64,000 nucleotides of DNA. Source: Durusdinium trenchii. Its lineage: Eukaryota; Sar; Dinophyceae; Suessiales; Symbiodiniaceae. How positions within the stretch are numbered: position 1 is the stretch's first letter; each line of letters starts with the position of its first letter. Position numbers and translations under genes: made by a program. The stretch covers positions 417,194 to 481,193 of the forward strand of contig CAXAMN010001237.1 of NCBI GenBank assembly GCA_963970005.1, read 5' to 3'. This document shows positions 1-10,100 of the stretch, piece by piece. Below the pieces are notes generated by a model. That model saw only the letters and a program-made list of their open reading frames with translations. It made no database searches and was not told the DNA's origin.

Positions 1-284
1 GTGGGGTGGGCTGCAAGCCTAGTTAGGCATGATTCGAGCCATGGCAAAATACAGATTGTGCCTGTCCAGGCACTGGCATGAATTGCGCAAGAGGTGACAC
101 ATACAAGATGCAATATACAATACATAGTTCATTTCAATATATTTCAATACTGTACATAGTTCATTCTCTTTTGTCGCTCACTCTTTTTCATACTCTTTCC
201 TTCTTTTTTCTACAGTTCAGTTTTTTGTGCTCTATATGTCAAAATCATTAAACTGATGTGATTTCATTTTCGCCAGGGCCGCTG
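1..284. other. Intergenic, no gene seen
   Basis: Mostly A/T-leaning single-copy sequence with several short variants of 'caatata...catagttcatt' between 105 and 165. No reading frame, RNA gene or clear regulatory motif is visible. Confidence 0.5.
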
Positions 285-1380
285 ACCAATCCGGCACGGC
301 GGTGATTTGAGCGCCAGGATGTGAGGACCTCATTCGGGAACGGGTAGGTGTGGGTGTCATCCCTTCCATGTGCACAAGGGAAGGCTGTTAGTTCCACTGA
401 TAATTAAGAGGGAATCAGTCCAGGAAAGCTTGGTGGTCTAGGGCCATTCTTGATGTGGAGCCTTCCTTGTGAGGATACTAACTAGTGGTCCTTGGAGAGT
501 TTTAATCGAGTTCATGTTCCAACTTGAGCGCACCTTCAATCCGCTTCATGTTGCTGTGCAACTGTGCGGTTTGTCATTGTCTCATTGTGTCCTAAATGTG
601 CTCCTTGAAGCCTTATCACTCACCCTTCAGCGTTTGCTTGCATTTCCCTGCAACTCTCCGGATGAGACTTCTTGAAAGCGAGTTGTAGATCATGCAATCT
701 AACATGATCGTGCCTCGCAAAACGAAACATGGCAAAAGGGATTGATGGCTCCCTCCTCGCGCTGCCGCCATTTGGCTGAGGTGTGCTGCGCCCAGGGCAG
801 AATCTCCTGGCGTCCGTGCAGCTTCCTCGCGGAGTGCAGAGCACAGAGCCGGACAGCTGTAGAAGGGGTTATGTAGCCCCCACACTTGAGGAAGGACCCC
901 CCAAAGAACCATTGGATTCACAAATTAAAGCCCTTTCGTGATGTCTTTGCGCATGCTTTCAGGAGCCTAGTCCATGTTTGAGCGCGGTGCGTTGTTTCAC
1001 TTAATCCTGTACGGATTCCAGTTCTTGGTGACTCCAGTTTCAATATGTAAATCTATGTCATGATGTTCATGTGCCGAGCAACCAGCTAAGATGAGTGCAA
1101 ACACATCGACTGTTTCGTAGTTTGTTCATAGAACTCCGTTACAGGCCGTGTTCTATGTTCTGATTACACCTTCTAGTGGAGAAGAAGAACACACACACAA
1201 TCACACACACTACCCGACCCAGTAACGGACCCCGCATGGCCCAGGTGGATCGTGTTGCCTTGGCTTTGAAGCGAGGCTGAAGACAACGATGATCACATAT
1301 GCTGGCTGATGTCCTGACAAGAAAAACACATTGCACACAGTAGTTATTGAAAGACGCTGCTCTGATTTCACTGATGGTGG
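285..1380 (+). repeat. Dispersed repeat, copy A (upstream of ankyrin gene)
   Basis: This stretch matches 15,291-15,990 in the same orientation. Shared blocks include the region around 'aggtgtgggtgtc', then 'agtggtccttggag' with 'gagttcatgttc', then 'gtgcaactgtgcgg' near 560. Further blocks are 'catggcccaggtggatcgtg' near 1235 and 'ctggctgatgtcctgacaag' near 1300, ending with 'tgatttcactgat' near 1362. About 500 bp between the block ending near 610 and the one starting near 1230 is absent from copy B. No intact gene is seen inside. The copies are diverged, so the duplication is old or the family is multi-copy. It could be a transposable element or the shared 5' part of two related genes. Confidence 0.7.
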
Positions 1381-1616
1381 CCGACAGCCGTTCATGCAGA
1401 AAGTTTAAAGAGTCTTATGCAATCTTATGCACAAGTTTTGCGCGCGACCACTCTGAGTATCTCCGAGTTGTTGGATACTTGTCCGTTGGATGCTCCGCTG
1501 GCTCCGAAGCCTTGACCAGGAGGGGCAAGTTTGACCAGTCAGAACCCCTCGGAGAATGAAATCATGTTGGAGAACCCGTGGGGTAGCATCAGAACGCCTC
1601 AAGCTGTAGCAGATCA

Positions 1617-1955
1617 TCATAAGTCACAAGCGAACGAATCAAATCCATGCGGCGCAGACGAAAGACGCCTTCGCACGCGGCACCGCGCGGGTTTCCCGTT
1701 CAACGCCATTTCGACGCCATGGGTCCAGACGATAGACGCTCTGTCGAACTGGGCGAAGAGTGCGCTTTCGAAGCCCAAGAGTCCTCCGTCAGTGATGGCG
1801 ACAGCGTAGAAAGGATGGCTGGATTGGAGGACTTTACTGATGTTGTTGCTCACAGAGCAGATCTCGATCACATGGACATCTTCTCTCTCGCTGCCCAGGA
1901 CCGTTGGGTCCAGATGCCGGCCGTCGGGGTGTGAAACGAGCTGAACTCCTGTCAC
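1617..1955 (-). CDS. Uncharacterised ORF, possible propeller-like fragment
   Basis: A 112-residue open frame on the minus strand. Its middle section has the run FYAVAITDGGLL, which loosely resembles the x-AVA-x-T-x-DG-x-L core of an RCC1-type beta-propeller blade. Such repeats are common in dinoflagellate predicted proteins. Only one such blade is visible, no second repeat supports the register, and overlapping plus-strand frames at 1531-1934 are also open. It may be one exon of a longer minus-strand gene, a decayed fragment, or a chance ORF. No function is assigned. Confidence 0.22.
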   Translation of the reverse strand: MTGVQLVSHPDGRHLDPTVLGSEREDVHVIEICSVSNNISKVLQSSHPFYAVAITDGGLLGFESALFAQFDRASIVWTHGVEMALNGKPARCRVRRRLSSAPHGFDSFACDL

Positions 1956-2678
1956 TTGAGGGCTGAGCGTGGCGTAACAAGCGGAAACTACACTTCCACA
2001 AATTGATGGAACATTACCCTAGGGCCTAGGGCCGTTGGGTTTGGCCGTTTGGAGATCGACGCGCCGTGGTATTTGTTTACACAGTGTCACAGGGACCAGA
2101 GTGCAGCGCTTTGTTGTCATGGATTCGAATCCTTCAGGCTCTTTTGGGATGCTGTGCAAGGAACGCCCATAATCGCCCATATGTTCTTTTTGGGGCGCTG
2201 ATTATAGCTGATTAAACTAACACGTATAAGTGTCGTAAGTTAACATTGAATTCTTTGGGCAACTTTGCGAGCCTGTTTCCAAGGCTTCGCTGATTTTCGC
2301 TGCATTTGTGAAAGCGTGCGCGAAAGCTTGTGCAAACTGCTAAAGGAAAGTAGTGCTCGTTCTGATTGCATAGTCGCACTTGCAAGTCTTTGCATTTCAA
2401 GCGACCAAGTATAGTAAGTAGCTGTCCTGGTTTGCGCTTTGATGAATGATGCAAGCATCTATTGGATCAGGACTATAAGGAGGTACGGTACATCGTCGAA
2501 TGCTACGCAGACATCGTCGACTACTATGCAGACTTCATGGTTGACGATCTGATGATAGCACCCCGACCAAACCCAAGCCAGTTAAGTGGTGTAGTGTGTG
2601 ACAGCGTGTCCGTTAGAATCCCCGTAGAAGTGATTTGGCTGTGGGTCAAAATCCGGACACCCTGGTTGACCGCCAAGA
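1956..2678. other. No gene assigned
   Basis: Contains short open frames only. A plus-strand stretch from 2462 is rich in Asp and Tyr (two related units, 'CYADIVDYYADF') from the near-repeat of 'catcgtcga' and 'tacgcagac/tatgcagac' around 2490-2535. It may be a small exon upstream of the following ORF, but no splice pair could be fixed. Confidence 0.35.
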
Positions 2679-3530
2679 ATGAACAGAATAGACTACCTGG
2701 GAGGTCAACCTACCCTGGTTTGGGGCTCCGTGTTTGGACCCACACCAATTTGTTTCAGAAAAATCCGTGAGAAATCCCATGAAATGCGTGAGGCACAGCT
2801 CATCGCTGCGCTGGCTGATGTCAATGAGACAGACCGCAGACCGCAGAACTTACAAAATGCGCTGACCATGGCTGTGCTGGGCAACAACGCTAGACTTACG
2901 ACCATGCTTTGCCGGACAAAAGCTGATGTGGCCAGCCGAGTACTTCGTTTGGCACGTGAGAAGCGGATACGTTTCGGCGAAGCCATGACGCATGTGGCGC
3001 GTCTTCAGTGCGGTGCAGTACTGGACGTGCCATCCATGTGTGCGACCCCTGACATCATAGCGCATCATAGCCTGAGCGCAGAAGACTCGACTCCTGACAT
3101 TGTCATCCCTGACAGTGTCATCAATTCTGTCCCGGACGTTGTCATCAATTCTGCAGATGAGAACGGCCAAACGGCCCTGCACCGCCATGCTGCTGCCGGA
3201 CGCTTTGAAGATGCGAGCCTTTTGGTCCAGGAGAAGGCCAGGATTGACATCAGAGACGCCGGAGGCAATGCGCCCATAGACTTGGTCCCTGAGATGACAG
3301 AAGAAAGAGCACAGTGGCAGTCTCTTCTCGGTTTTGTGGCGCTTGCGAGCTTGAGCGGAGAAGAGATGGCGCTTCCCATCTCTGAATTGAATCTTCAGCA
3401 AGACTTTGTCCATTGCGTGAGGCAGCATTTGCGGGAATACTACCAACTGCAAGGTCAATCAGTGTCCTATTTCACAATTCGAGTGATTGATGGAGTCTCG
3501 GGCCATGCTGACGGTGAAATATATTCATAG
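2679..3530 (+). CDS. Intact ORF with one ankyrin-like repeat
   Basis: An uninterrupted 283-codon frame ending in TAG. Residues about 160-205 form one good ankyrin-type unit: GQTALHRHAAAGRFEDA, then LLVQEKARIDIRDAGGNAP. A weaker unit with the helix-like run ALTMAVLGNNARLTTMLC lies near residues 60-80. A short stretch in the middle repeats PDIVIPDSVINSVPDVVINS. The first 27 codons look less protein-like. A good acceptor (ttgtttcag, ending at 2758) precedes codon 28, and a second ATG follows at 2782, so the true exon may start at 2759 with upstream exons unseen. It lies about 3.6 kb upstream of the large ankyrin gene on the same strand and could belong to it, although the stop at 3528 argues for a separate gene or terminal exon. 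Ankyrin proteins are protein-binding scaffolds. The partner and compartment are unknown, and no signal peptide or membrane segment is evident. Confidence 0.6.
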   Translation: MNRIDYLGGQPTLVWGSVFGPTPICFRKIREKSHEMREAQLIAALADVNETDRRPQNLQNALTMAVLGNNARLTTMLCRTKADVASRVLRLAREKRIRFGEAMTHVARLQCGAVLDVPSMCATPDIIAHHSLSAEDSTPDIVIPDSVINSVPDVVINSADENGQTALHRHAAAGRFEDASLLVQEKARIDIRDAGGNAPIDLVPEMTEERAQWQSLLGFVALASLSGEEMALPISELNLQQDFVHCVRQHLREYYQLQGQSVSYFTIRVIDGVSGHADGEIYS

Positions 3531-3924
3531 ATCGACGTCAAGATGTCTTTTACAGAATGGGTGACCTTAAGGCCCTTATAACAGCGAGTGTGTAGTTTTT
3601 TTAATTTTAAAACAAAAGGAAAGGCGTTTAGGCCAACCATTCTGTAAGAGCCAATGGGAAATGACGTTTAGGCCCCAAACTTTGTAAGAATTTTGTGGTG
3701 GAAATGTCGTTATGTATCAACGTTGTCGCCATCCATTTTGTAACAGATGCATTTTGTGAGAAAGCCTGTCATTTTGTAAGGCTTTCGATGCCTTCGAAAA
3801 AAAAAAGCTATAAAACATTATGTTGTTTTGCTATCATGATTTGTTTGGCATTTATATGCATTTTTATATATACGTTTATATTAATCTTCTTTTCCAAATC
3901 ATAGACCAGCTGATTTCAGGGAGA
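3531..3924. other. Intergenic with recurring TTTTGTAA motif
   Basis: No gene. The words 'ttctgtaag', 'ctttgtaag', 'ttttgtaac', 'ttttgtgag' and 'ttttgtaag' recur between 3640 and 3780, partly alternating with 'cgtttaggcc' at 3627 and 3666. It may be a degenerate short repeat or a set of A/T-rich 3'-end signals. A similar 'ttttgtaag' is at 5656. Confidence 0.4.
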
Positions 3925-4815
3925 GCAAAGATCAAGCTCCACAATCACCATCTCCAGGAACATCCCCAGCAATCGCGCCAGCTTTTGCAACCTGCCCCAG
4001 ACATTCTAGAGAAAAAAGTCATGCTTGCAATCCTCCAGAAAAAAACCTGTCCTTTGCCAATCCCTGCCTCATCTACCCACACTACCCACAGACTTGCTGG
4101 AATCCCTGACTTTGCAGAAATCTGGTGACGCGACACTGGTCCCAGGCATTTTATAAAGAGGCAACCCCTTTGCAACCTGCCACAGGCATTTTATAGAGAG
4201 AGTTCTCTCCTACAATCCTCCAGCAAAACCTTTCCCCACGCCCCTTCCTAACCAGATTTCCTGGAATCCCTGTCGTTATAGAAATCTGGTGATGCGACAC
4301 TGGTCCCAGGCATTTTATAACGAGGCAACCCCTTTGGCAACCTCCCCCAGGCATTTTATAACAGGATTTCTGCCTGCAATCCTCCAAACCTTTCCCCTGC
4401 CCCATCCTACCCTCAGAGTTTCGAGAATCCATGAGAATCCCTGATTTTTTAGTGAAATCTGGTGATACGTCTTTCCCAGGCATTTTATAAAGAGGCCACC
4501 CCTTTGCAACCTGACCCACGCATTTTATACTCTAGCAATCCTCCAGCAAACCCTTTCCCCCTGCCCCTTCCTAACCAGAGACTTCTTGGAATCCCTGACT
4601 TTACAGAAATCTGGTGATGCGGCGCTTGTCCCAAGAATTTTATACAGAGGCCCCCCTTTGCAATCCTGCCCCAGGCATTTTATAAAAGGATTCCTGCCTG
4701 CAATCCTCCAAACCTTTCCCCTGCCTCATCCTACCCACAGAGTTTCGAGAATCCCTGATTTTATTGACATCTGGTGATATGAAATCCTGCCCAGGCATTT
4801 TATAAAGAGGCAATC
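3925..4815 (+). repeat. Degenerate minisatellite, unit about 165 bp
   Basis: Five copies can be followed by the landmark 'gaaatctggtga' or its variants near 4117, 4281, 4454, 4605 and 4767. Each unit also has 'aatccctgac', 'ccaggcattttata', 'ggcaacccctttgcaa' and 'caatcctccagcaaa'. Sub-repeats of 'aggcattttataaagag' occur twice per unit. The minus-strand open frames here are a by-product of the repeat and were not called genes. Confidence 0.85.
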
Positions 4816-4892
4816 CCAGTTCTGTTGTTTATTTGTTTGGTTGGATGGTTTGGTTGTTTGTTTGGTTTGATTTGTTACGAAAGCCAGCCTTC

Positions 4893-5375
4893 GTAGAAGG
4901 CGCCAGCTGAGTTGTGTTTGGCGAACGAAGTGAGTAAGAAGGGGGTCTGCGGGGGTTGGCCCGAGAAAGTACCACGTAAACTCGAAATTGGGTAAGGTTT
5001 TTGAGGTTGAGTTTTTGTGATTTTTGAGAGGGTGGTGATGCAAGAAATGCAATTTGCATCATTTGCATCATCTGAATGGTAAGGTGTAGCTGGTGCCTTG
5101 CCAGGTGTAGATAAATGCTATGTTGCTACACCTCTTACACACATATAAGTTCAAAGCACGAATGAGACTTCAAAGCTGTGGATTGCTGTGCGTGGGTAAA
5201 GGTTATCGAGCGGTTGACGGAAAGGGAACTTGAAGTACTATACCTGGTAACTGAATTGTAGCTACCCTGGGTATCTATACCTGGCAAGGCGCCAGCTGAG
5301 TAAGAAGGGGGGTTCGGGGGGGTGGCCTGAGAAAGATTGAGAAAGCACACTCGAAAGTAGGTGGTGTGTAGGGGT
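4893..5375 (+). repeat. Direct pair of about 90-bp repeats around element arm
   Basis: The block 'gcgccagctgag' ... 'gtaagaaggggg' ... 'gggttggcccgagaaag' ... 'actcgaaa' occurs near 4899-4985 and again near 5289-5356. The second copy follows the truncated copy of the inverted-repeat element at 5100-5290. The pair may be the flanks of an inserted element or part of one composite repeat. Confidence 0.6.
5100..5290 (+). mobile_element. Partial copy of the 63-kb inverted-repeat element arm
   Basis: From 'cctcttacacac' (5130) through 'gttcaaagcacgaatgagac', 'gctatc/gttatcgagcggttgac' and 'ttgaagtactatacctggta' to 'accctgggtatctatacctg', this matches the arm at 63,290-63,410 plus the short block near 63,533-63,555. 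The internal 'aaggtggcctgaacagag' part of the 63-kb arm is missing. No coding capacity, so a non-autonomous element or MITE-like repeat is likely. Confidence 0.7.
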
Positions 5376-5693
5376 GCACGGAAGCACGCCGTGTGCGATG
5401 CTGCATGCTGCCTTTGGCCAACAACGTGCTCGTGGACAAGAAACGCTGGCTTTTGTTTTGTAGCTTCTCAGGCTGGGTTTCGTTTCGGCCACAAATGGTT
5501 TAGAATGAAAGGACCCGACGTCAACTTTCTCTATCTTCGGGCCCCAACCCCTTTGACTACAAAATGCCCGGCTACAACCAAATAATAGTGATTCTGCAGG
5601 AATATTACCAAGCAACAAAAATTTTATAGAGTGAATTTGTACTGGTCAGCCAAACATTTTGTAAGAAACCAGCCCTTGTAGCCATCACATGAC

Positions 5694-6074
5694 ATGTTGT
5701 TTGCCGACTGTTTGGTGCGTCAACAAGGAGAGAAGGTCTTGCAGGGTGGTTCGTGGGAAGCTTTGGGCAAGCCAGGGCGTGTGACAATCACCCTTGGAAA
5801 CTTTGCCACGCAAAACCTAGAGACAGAGGAGCAGACGAGGGACTTCTTGAAGCTGGCAGGGCAGGAAGGCGCCGAGGCTGATCAATTGATACGAGGCAGG
5901 ACTGCTGAAAACTTCAAAGGAAACTATCGCTTGTTCACGATGCCTTACCACTGCACCCTACAGTATACACGTATTAGTATTTGGGTCGCTTCGCGACGAC
6001 AACCGCCCGGATCAGTGGCTCTCAGAGAGAGAGTGAGCGCGAGAGAGAGAGAGAGAGAGAGCGAACGAATATGA
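5694..6074 (+). CDS. Possible exon, unknown protein
   Basis: A plus-strand frame of 126 codons. About the first 90 codons have protein-like composition, with runs such as GRVTITLGNFATQNLETEEQ and FLKLAGQEGAEADQLI and mostly G/C third positions. After that it runs into a GA microsatellite. The coding part probably ends near 5960 at a splice site that could not be fixed. It lies 1.2 kb upstream of the first recognisable ankyrin exon on the same strand and could be an earlier exon of that gene. No family was recognised. Confidence 0.33.
   Translation: MLFADCLVRQQGEKVLQGGSWEALGKPGRVTITLGNFATQNLETEEQTRDFLKLAGQEGAEADQLIRGRTAENFKGNYRLFTMPYHCTLQYTRISIWVASRRQPPGSVALRERVSARERERESERI
6024..6062 (+). 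repeat. GA microsatellite
   Basis: Interrupted (GA)n tract, the longest pure run being from about 6041 to 6061. Confidence 0.9.
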
Positions 6075-6114
6075 CTAAAAAAATTCTCTATCCTTTTAAC
6101 CAGTCTATTTTTTA

Positions 6115-6725
6115 CCTTCTGATAGATTGTTTATTTATGTCTTACCTGCAGTTTGCAAGCATTGTTGGATGTTATTTTTCGACCCCTTGAAATTGTACAT
6201 GTTCAAGGGGCTCCAAAAATAGAATGGCCATGCACAATAAAATTTTTTTATAGCGGTCAAAGCAGCATGAAGTGGGTGAATAGACAAGAGAAGTAGCTGT
6301 AGTCACTCTATTTCTAAACCCTCTTGCACATTGCATATTTATGAACCATGATTGACTTGCAAGCATCTTTGGACATATTTGTCGCCCCTTGTGAAGCTTT
6401 ACACATTGCTTCAATCAATGTAGCTTGGACCCCTGAACAATTCACACCCCAAAAATGTACAACTTCAAGGTGACAAAAATCGAGTGAACATATATATATA
6501 CCATAAACTGTGTAATGTGCATGATCAACACAAAGCTCAGAGATGAAGGCAGCATGAAGTGAATGAACAGAATGAACACATTACATATTGTTTGCAATCA
6601 CTCTATTTGGGACCCTCTTGCAAATTGTTTAGTTGTGTCTTTCTTACAACTTGCAAGCATTGTTGTTGGTTTTATAGATTTTGTGACCCCTTGAAACTGT
6701 ACATTACTCAAGGTGTCCAAATTAT
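6115..6725 (+). repeat. Three degenerate repeats of about 240 bp
   Basis: The chain 'cactctattt', 'ccctcttgca', 'acttgcaagcat' and 'gaccccttgaaa...gtacat' recurs with ends near 6213, 6425 and 6725. The copies are diverged and A/T-rich. No coding frame is shared between them. Confidence 0.6.
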
Positions 6726-7149
6726 TCCAAATTAGTGTACCTCACATACAAATTGTACAACAGATTCTAAAGTTGCAACCAACTGTTGCATATGATAGCA
6801 ACATCTATCAACAATTTCACAGCCGCAACATTAAACTGTTGAGAGGAGTCGTTTGTTTGCCTTTCAGGTCCTGGTGACGCAGGTGATATGATAGTGGCAA
6901 ATATAGTCAGACACAGGCGATATGTGAATACCATCATATAAAACCATGTGTGTTCCAACCCCCATTCCTCTCCCAGCACGCCGCGTGATGCAGGATACGA
7001 ATTTTCGTTCCTAAGCAAAAATGCGAACATGTTCCCCCCAGCTAAAGCTACATGTTCCGATCCATGCGAACCAACCGTGGTATGCTCCACCCCTTCGGTG
7101 CTGGTGCATCAGAGCCACACCGGCGTCAGGTCACTTGCAGAACTTTCAA

Positions 7150-10100
7150 GATCCGAATGTGACAAATGATCGAGGCGAGACCGCAGCCTTTAAGGCCAGT
7201 CGGAACGGTGACCTGCCAAAGCTGGAGATCTTGGAATTGGGATGCGCCGACTTTACCCAGGCAGACGCTGGACCAAAGTGAGTTGATTATGTCAAAGCAC
7301 ATGAATGCGCATGATAATCCCTCAAAATCCTCAACCAAGGAGTGTTCATTGTATATATAGATGTATTTGTCACTATTTGTCCTATGAAGGGGTCTTTGGA
7401 TGGTTTCCTTTTCTGAAGTTAAGCACAGTCGGCTGTAGTTTCAAGCGATGTCCACCCCATCTCAAATCCATTTTGTTGCAATGTGTTGTGGATTGGTGTT
7501 CAGCAAACAGAGATTGTGATATGATGGACAGCCGCCAGGCGCATTTCGTGGGACGAAACCCGAGTTGTTTAGATATCAAAAACTGCGGCCCTATTGTTGA
7601 TGGAAGGCTACAGCACCAAAGAACCAGGGACGATCGCAGATCGAACACTTATGGTGGTTTCAGGTGGTTCTGGATTCCAATAGTGTTTTGGAGAAAGAGT
7701 CATATAGTTATACCATGGGGGTTGTTAACAATAGGTCCATGTTGCTAACATCCAGTCTCCCATCAGTAACATACTGTTTTCTTGGAGCGTTGTACTGTAG
7801 CCACACTCCCAATATATGGGTGTGTGTGGATGGGCTATTTGAGTGGTCCATTCTTTTGGTTCCCAATCGTGCAGCAAGCACCATTTGAAAAAGGCGGGCC
7901 CCCTCAACAAACCTGCGCAGCTGTTGGCACCAAGGACAATGGTGGTGCCACTCCACTCTTCATTGTTGCGCAACATGGTTGGCTAAACGCGGCCAAATTC
8001 TTGGTGTTATACAAAGCCGAGGTGGACAAGGCATTGAACACAGAAGCAACTCCAATGTACGTTGCCGCCCAAAACGGGCATACAGAACTTGTCTCATTCC
8101 TACTGGAATCGAAGGCTAACTTGGATGCTCGGACGACTGATGGAGCTACACCCCTTTTCATAGCCTCCCAAATGGGTCACTATGGAGTCGTGGAGATGCT
8201 TCTCATCGCTGGAAGCTCCTTCGACATTCCTAACCGAACCGGTGCAGCTGCGCTGTTCATTGCGGCCCAGCAACTTGGCCTCAACGACAAGTTTTGACCT
8301 TCAGTAAGTGTTTGTTCAATCAACCGAGACCTTCACTAAGCAACTTAACCCTGTGTTGTTTCTGAGGAACAATCATGCTGACATTGTTCAGCTGCTTCTT
8401 TCCTGGAAGGCAAGTCTAGAACAAAGGACGGCAGGAGGCGCATCGCCTGTCTACATTGCGGCTCAGAAGGGTTGCGATAAGTCGCTCAAGTTGCTTCTCG
8501 ATGCGCGGGCCGAACCCAACGTAGCAGCCAATGACGGAGCGACGCCGCTTCTGATCGCGTCGCAGAATGGCAACCAGAGCTCGGCCAGCATCCTTTTGTC
8601 CTATGGAGCTCTCGTCAACAAAGCGATGTCCACCCTTGCAACTCCTCTTTTTGTGTCAGCTCAAAATGGCCATTTGGATGTGGCCAAGTTGTTGGTTGAA
8701 TGGACGGCTGATGTGCAGCTCTCTTTGGAGAATGGAACAAGCCCTGCCTACGTTGCTGCGCAAAATGGGCACAAGGCAATGGTGAAGTTCTTGTGCAAGC
8801 AAAAGGCGGACATTGAAGCAACGGGTGCTGGTGGGGCCACAGCTTTCTTCATTGCTGCTCAAAATGGTCACTTGGGAGTCATGCAGTATCTCTTGAAGCA
8901 TATCAAGAAACTGAGGCAGGTCGAGCGTGTAATGTGTGTGTGTAGAATCTCATCTCACGGTGCGATTAATTGAGAGTATTTGGCGAGATGTTGCATGTAT
9001 TTGCTTCAATGTCCCACATGATTCCAGACATTGTAGCACGCGTTTTTGTTCTGAGCTGGTTCAGCGTGGCCGAACTGTTTTGCCGATGTTGAGTTCCGCA
9101 AAAGCGTTTGCAATTGGAGAAGAAGGAAGGCTGCTAGCAAAAAGACGAACTGCCAGTCAAGGTCCCGATTGATACAAAATTGCGATGTCAGGAGACATGC
9201 CCACTCGACATTAATCAGTGAAAATGAGATGCACCCTGGTTTTCATAGATCGTTAGATGTAACCACACTGCACCGTTCAACTCTGACAAGGAGCAGAATT
9301 TTGCCTACAAATATGCAGCAGGAGCATGCAGAAGCTGCGCAAACAGAGTCTGGAAAGTTCTGCCCAAATCCCCGAAAGTTCCGCCACCGATTGGCGCCTG
9401 AAAATTATGCAAAACACTGCTTTAAGATGCTTTGACGCATGCTTGTGTTGAAGGGATTCTCGGGGCGCCTCAAGGCGCCAGGAACGCTGAAACACCGAAT
9501 AGCTGCTAGCTCTCCGGTAGCAGGTCGGCAGTCGAAACGTCGCCAGCCAAGGTAGGTCGCCACTCAATGCTTCCGCTGAAAGGAGGGCGCCGTTCCGCAA
9601 GAAGGCAGAAGCCTTTACTGATGATGCCCGATAAACGTTAAACTTGTTCATATAGAATTGGAGACAATGACCACCATTTACTTTATTAGAACCTTGTTTT
9701 ATTTGGTCCCACTAAAGTTCCGTTAAAGCATGTTAAAGCCAACAATAGTATTCAGGATCTCGTCAGGTGGTTTGGAAGGGAATCAAAGGCGATTTGGAGT
9801 GATATTATTCCAGGTTTTCTTGGTGGTTTTGAGGCTAATTATTCGACATTAAGAGCAAAGAGGTGTGAATTGTTGGGCAAATATTTAGCGTAACAGGAGC
9901 GTAACAGTTCCGTAACAAAGCCCTCCAGGAGACTTCTAAAACTACTGCAAATGATCTTCCAAAACCGCAACTGGAGCGTAACAGGTCCTTAGTCCCCTTA
10001 ATGTTTGCAATATGTTTGCAATGTATTCGGAAATCGTGACCAGGATCTTTAAAATGTTTTTAACAGTTGTTTTGTTTGCATGAATTAACAGATTGGGTGC

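Noticed and set aside
2121-2132. tRNA T-arm ('ggattcgaatcc')
   Set aside because: It is only a palindrome. No acceptor, D or anticodon stem can be formed around it.
3925-4815. CRISPR-like array
   Set aside because: Repeat and spacer are not distinct. The whole unit of about 165 bp repeats and is degenerate, and the context is eukaryotic.
7278-7285. Canonical GT donor 'gtgagttg' for the first ankyrin intron
   Set aside because: It is the better consensus but leaves the wrong phase for the next exon. The GA donor 14 bp upstream gives an exact 33-residue repeat. Kept as unproven.
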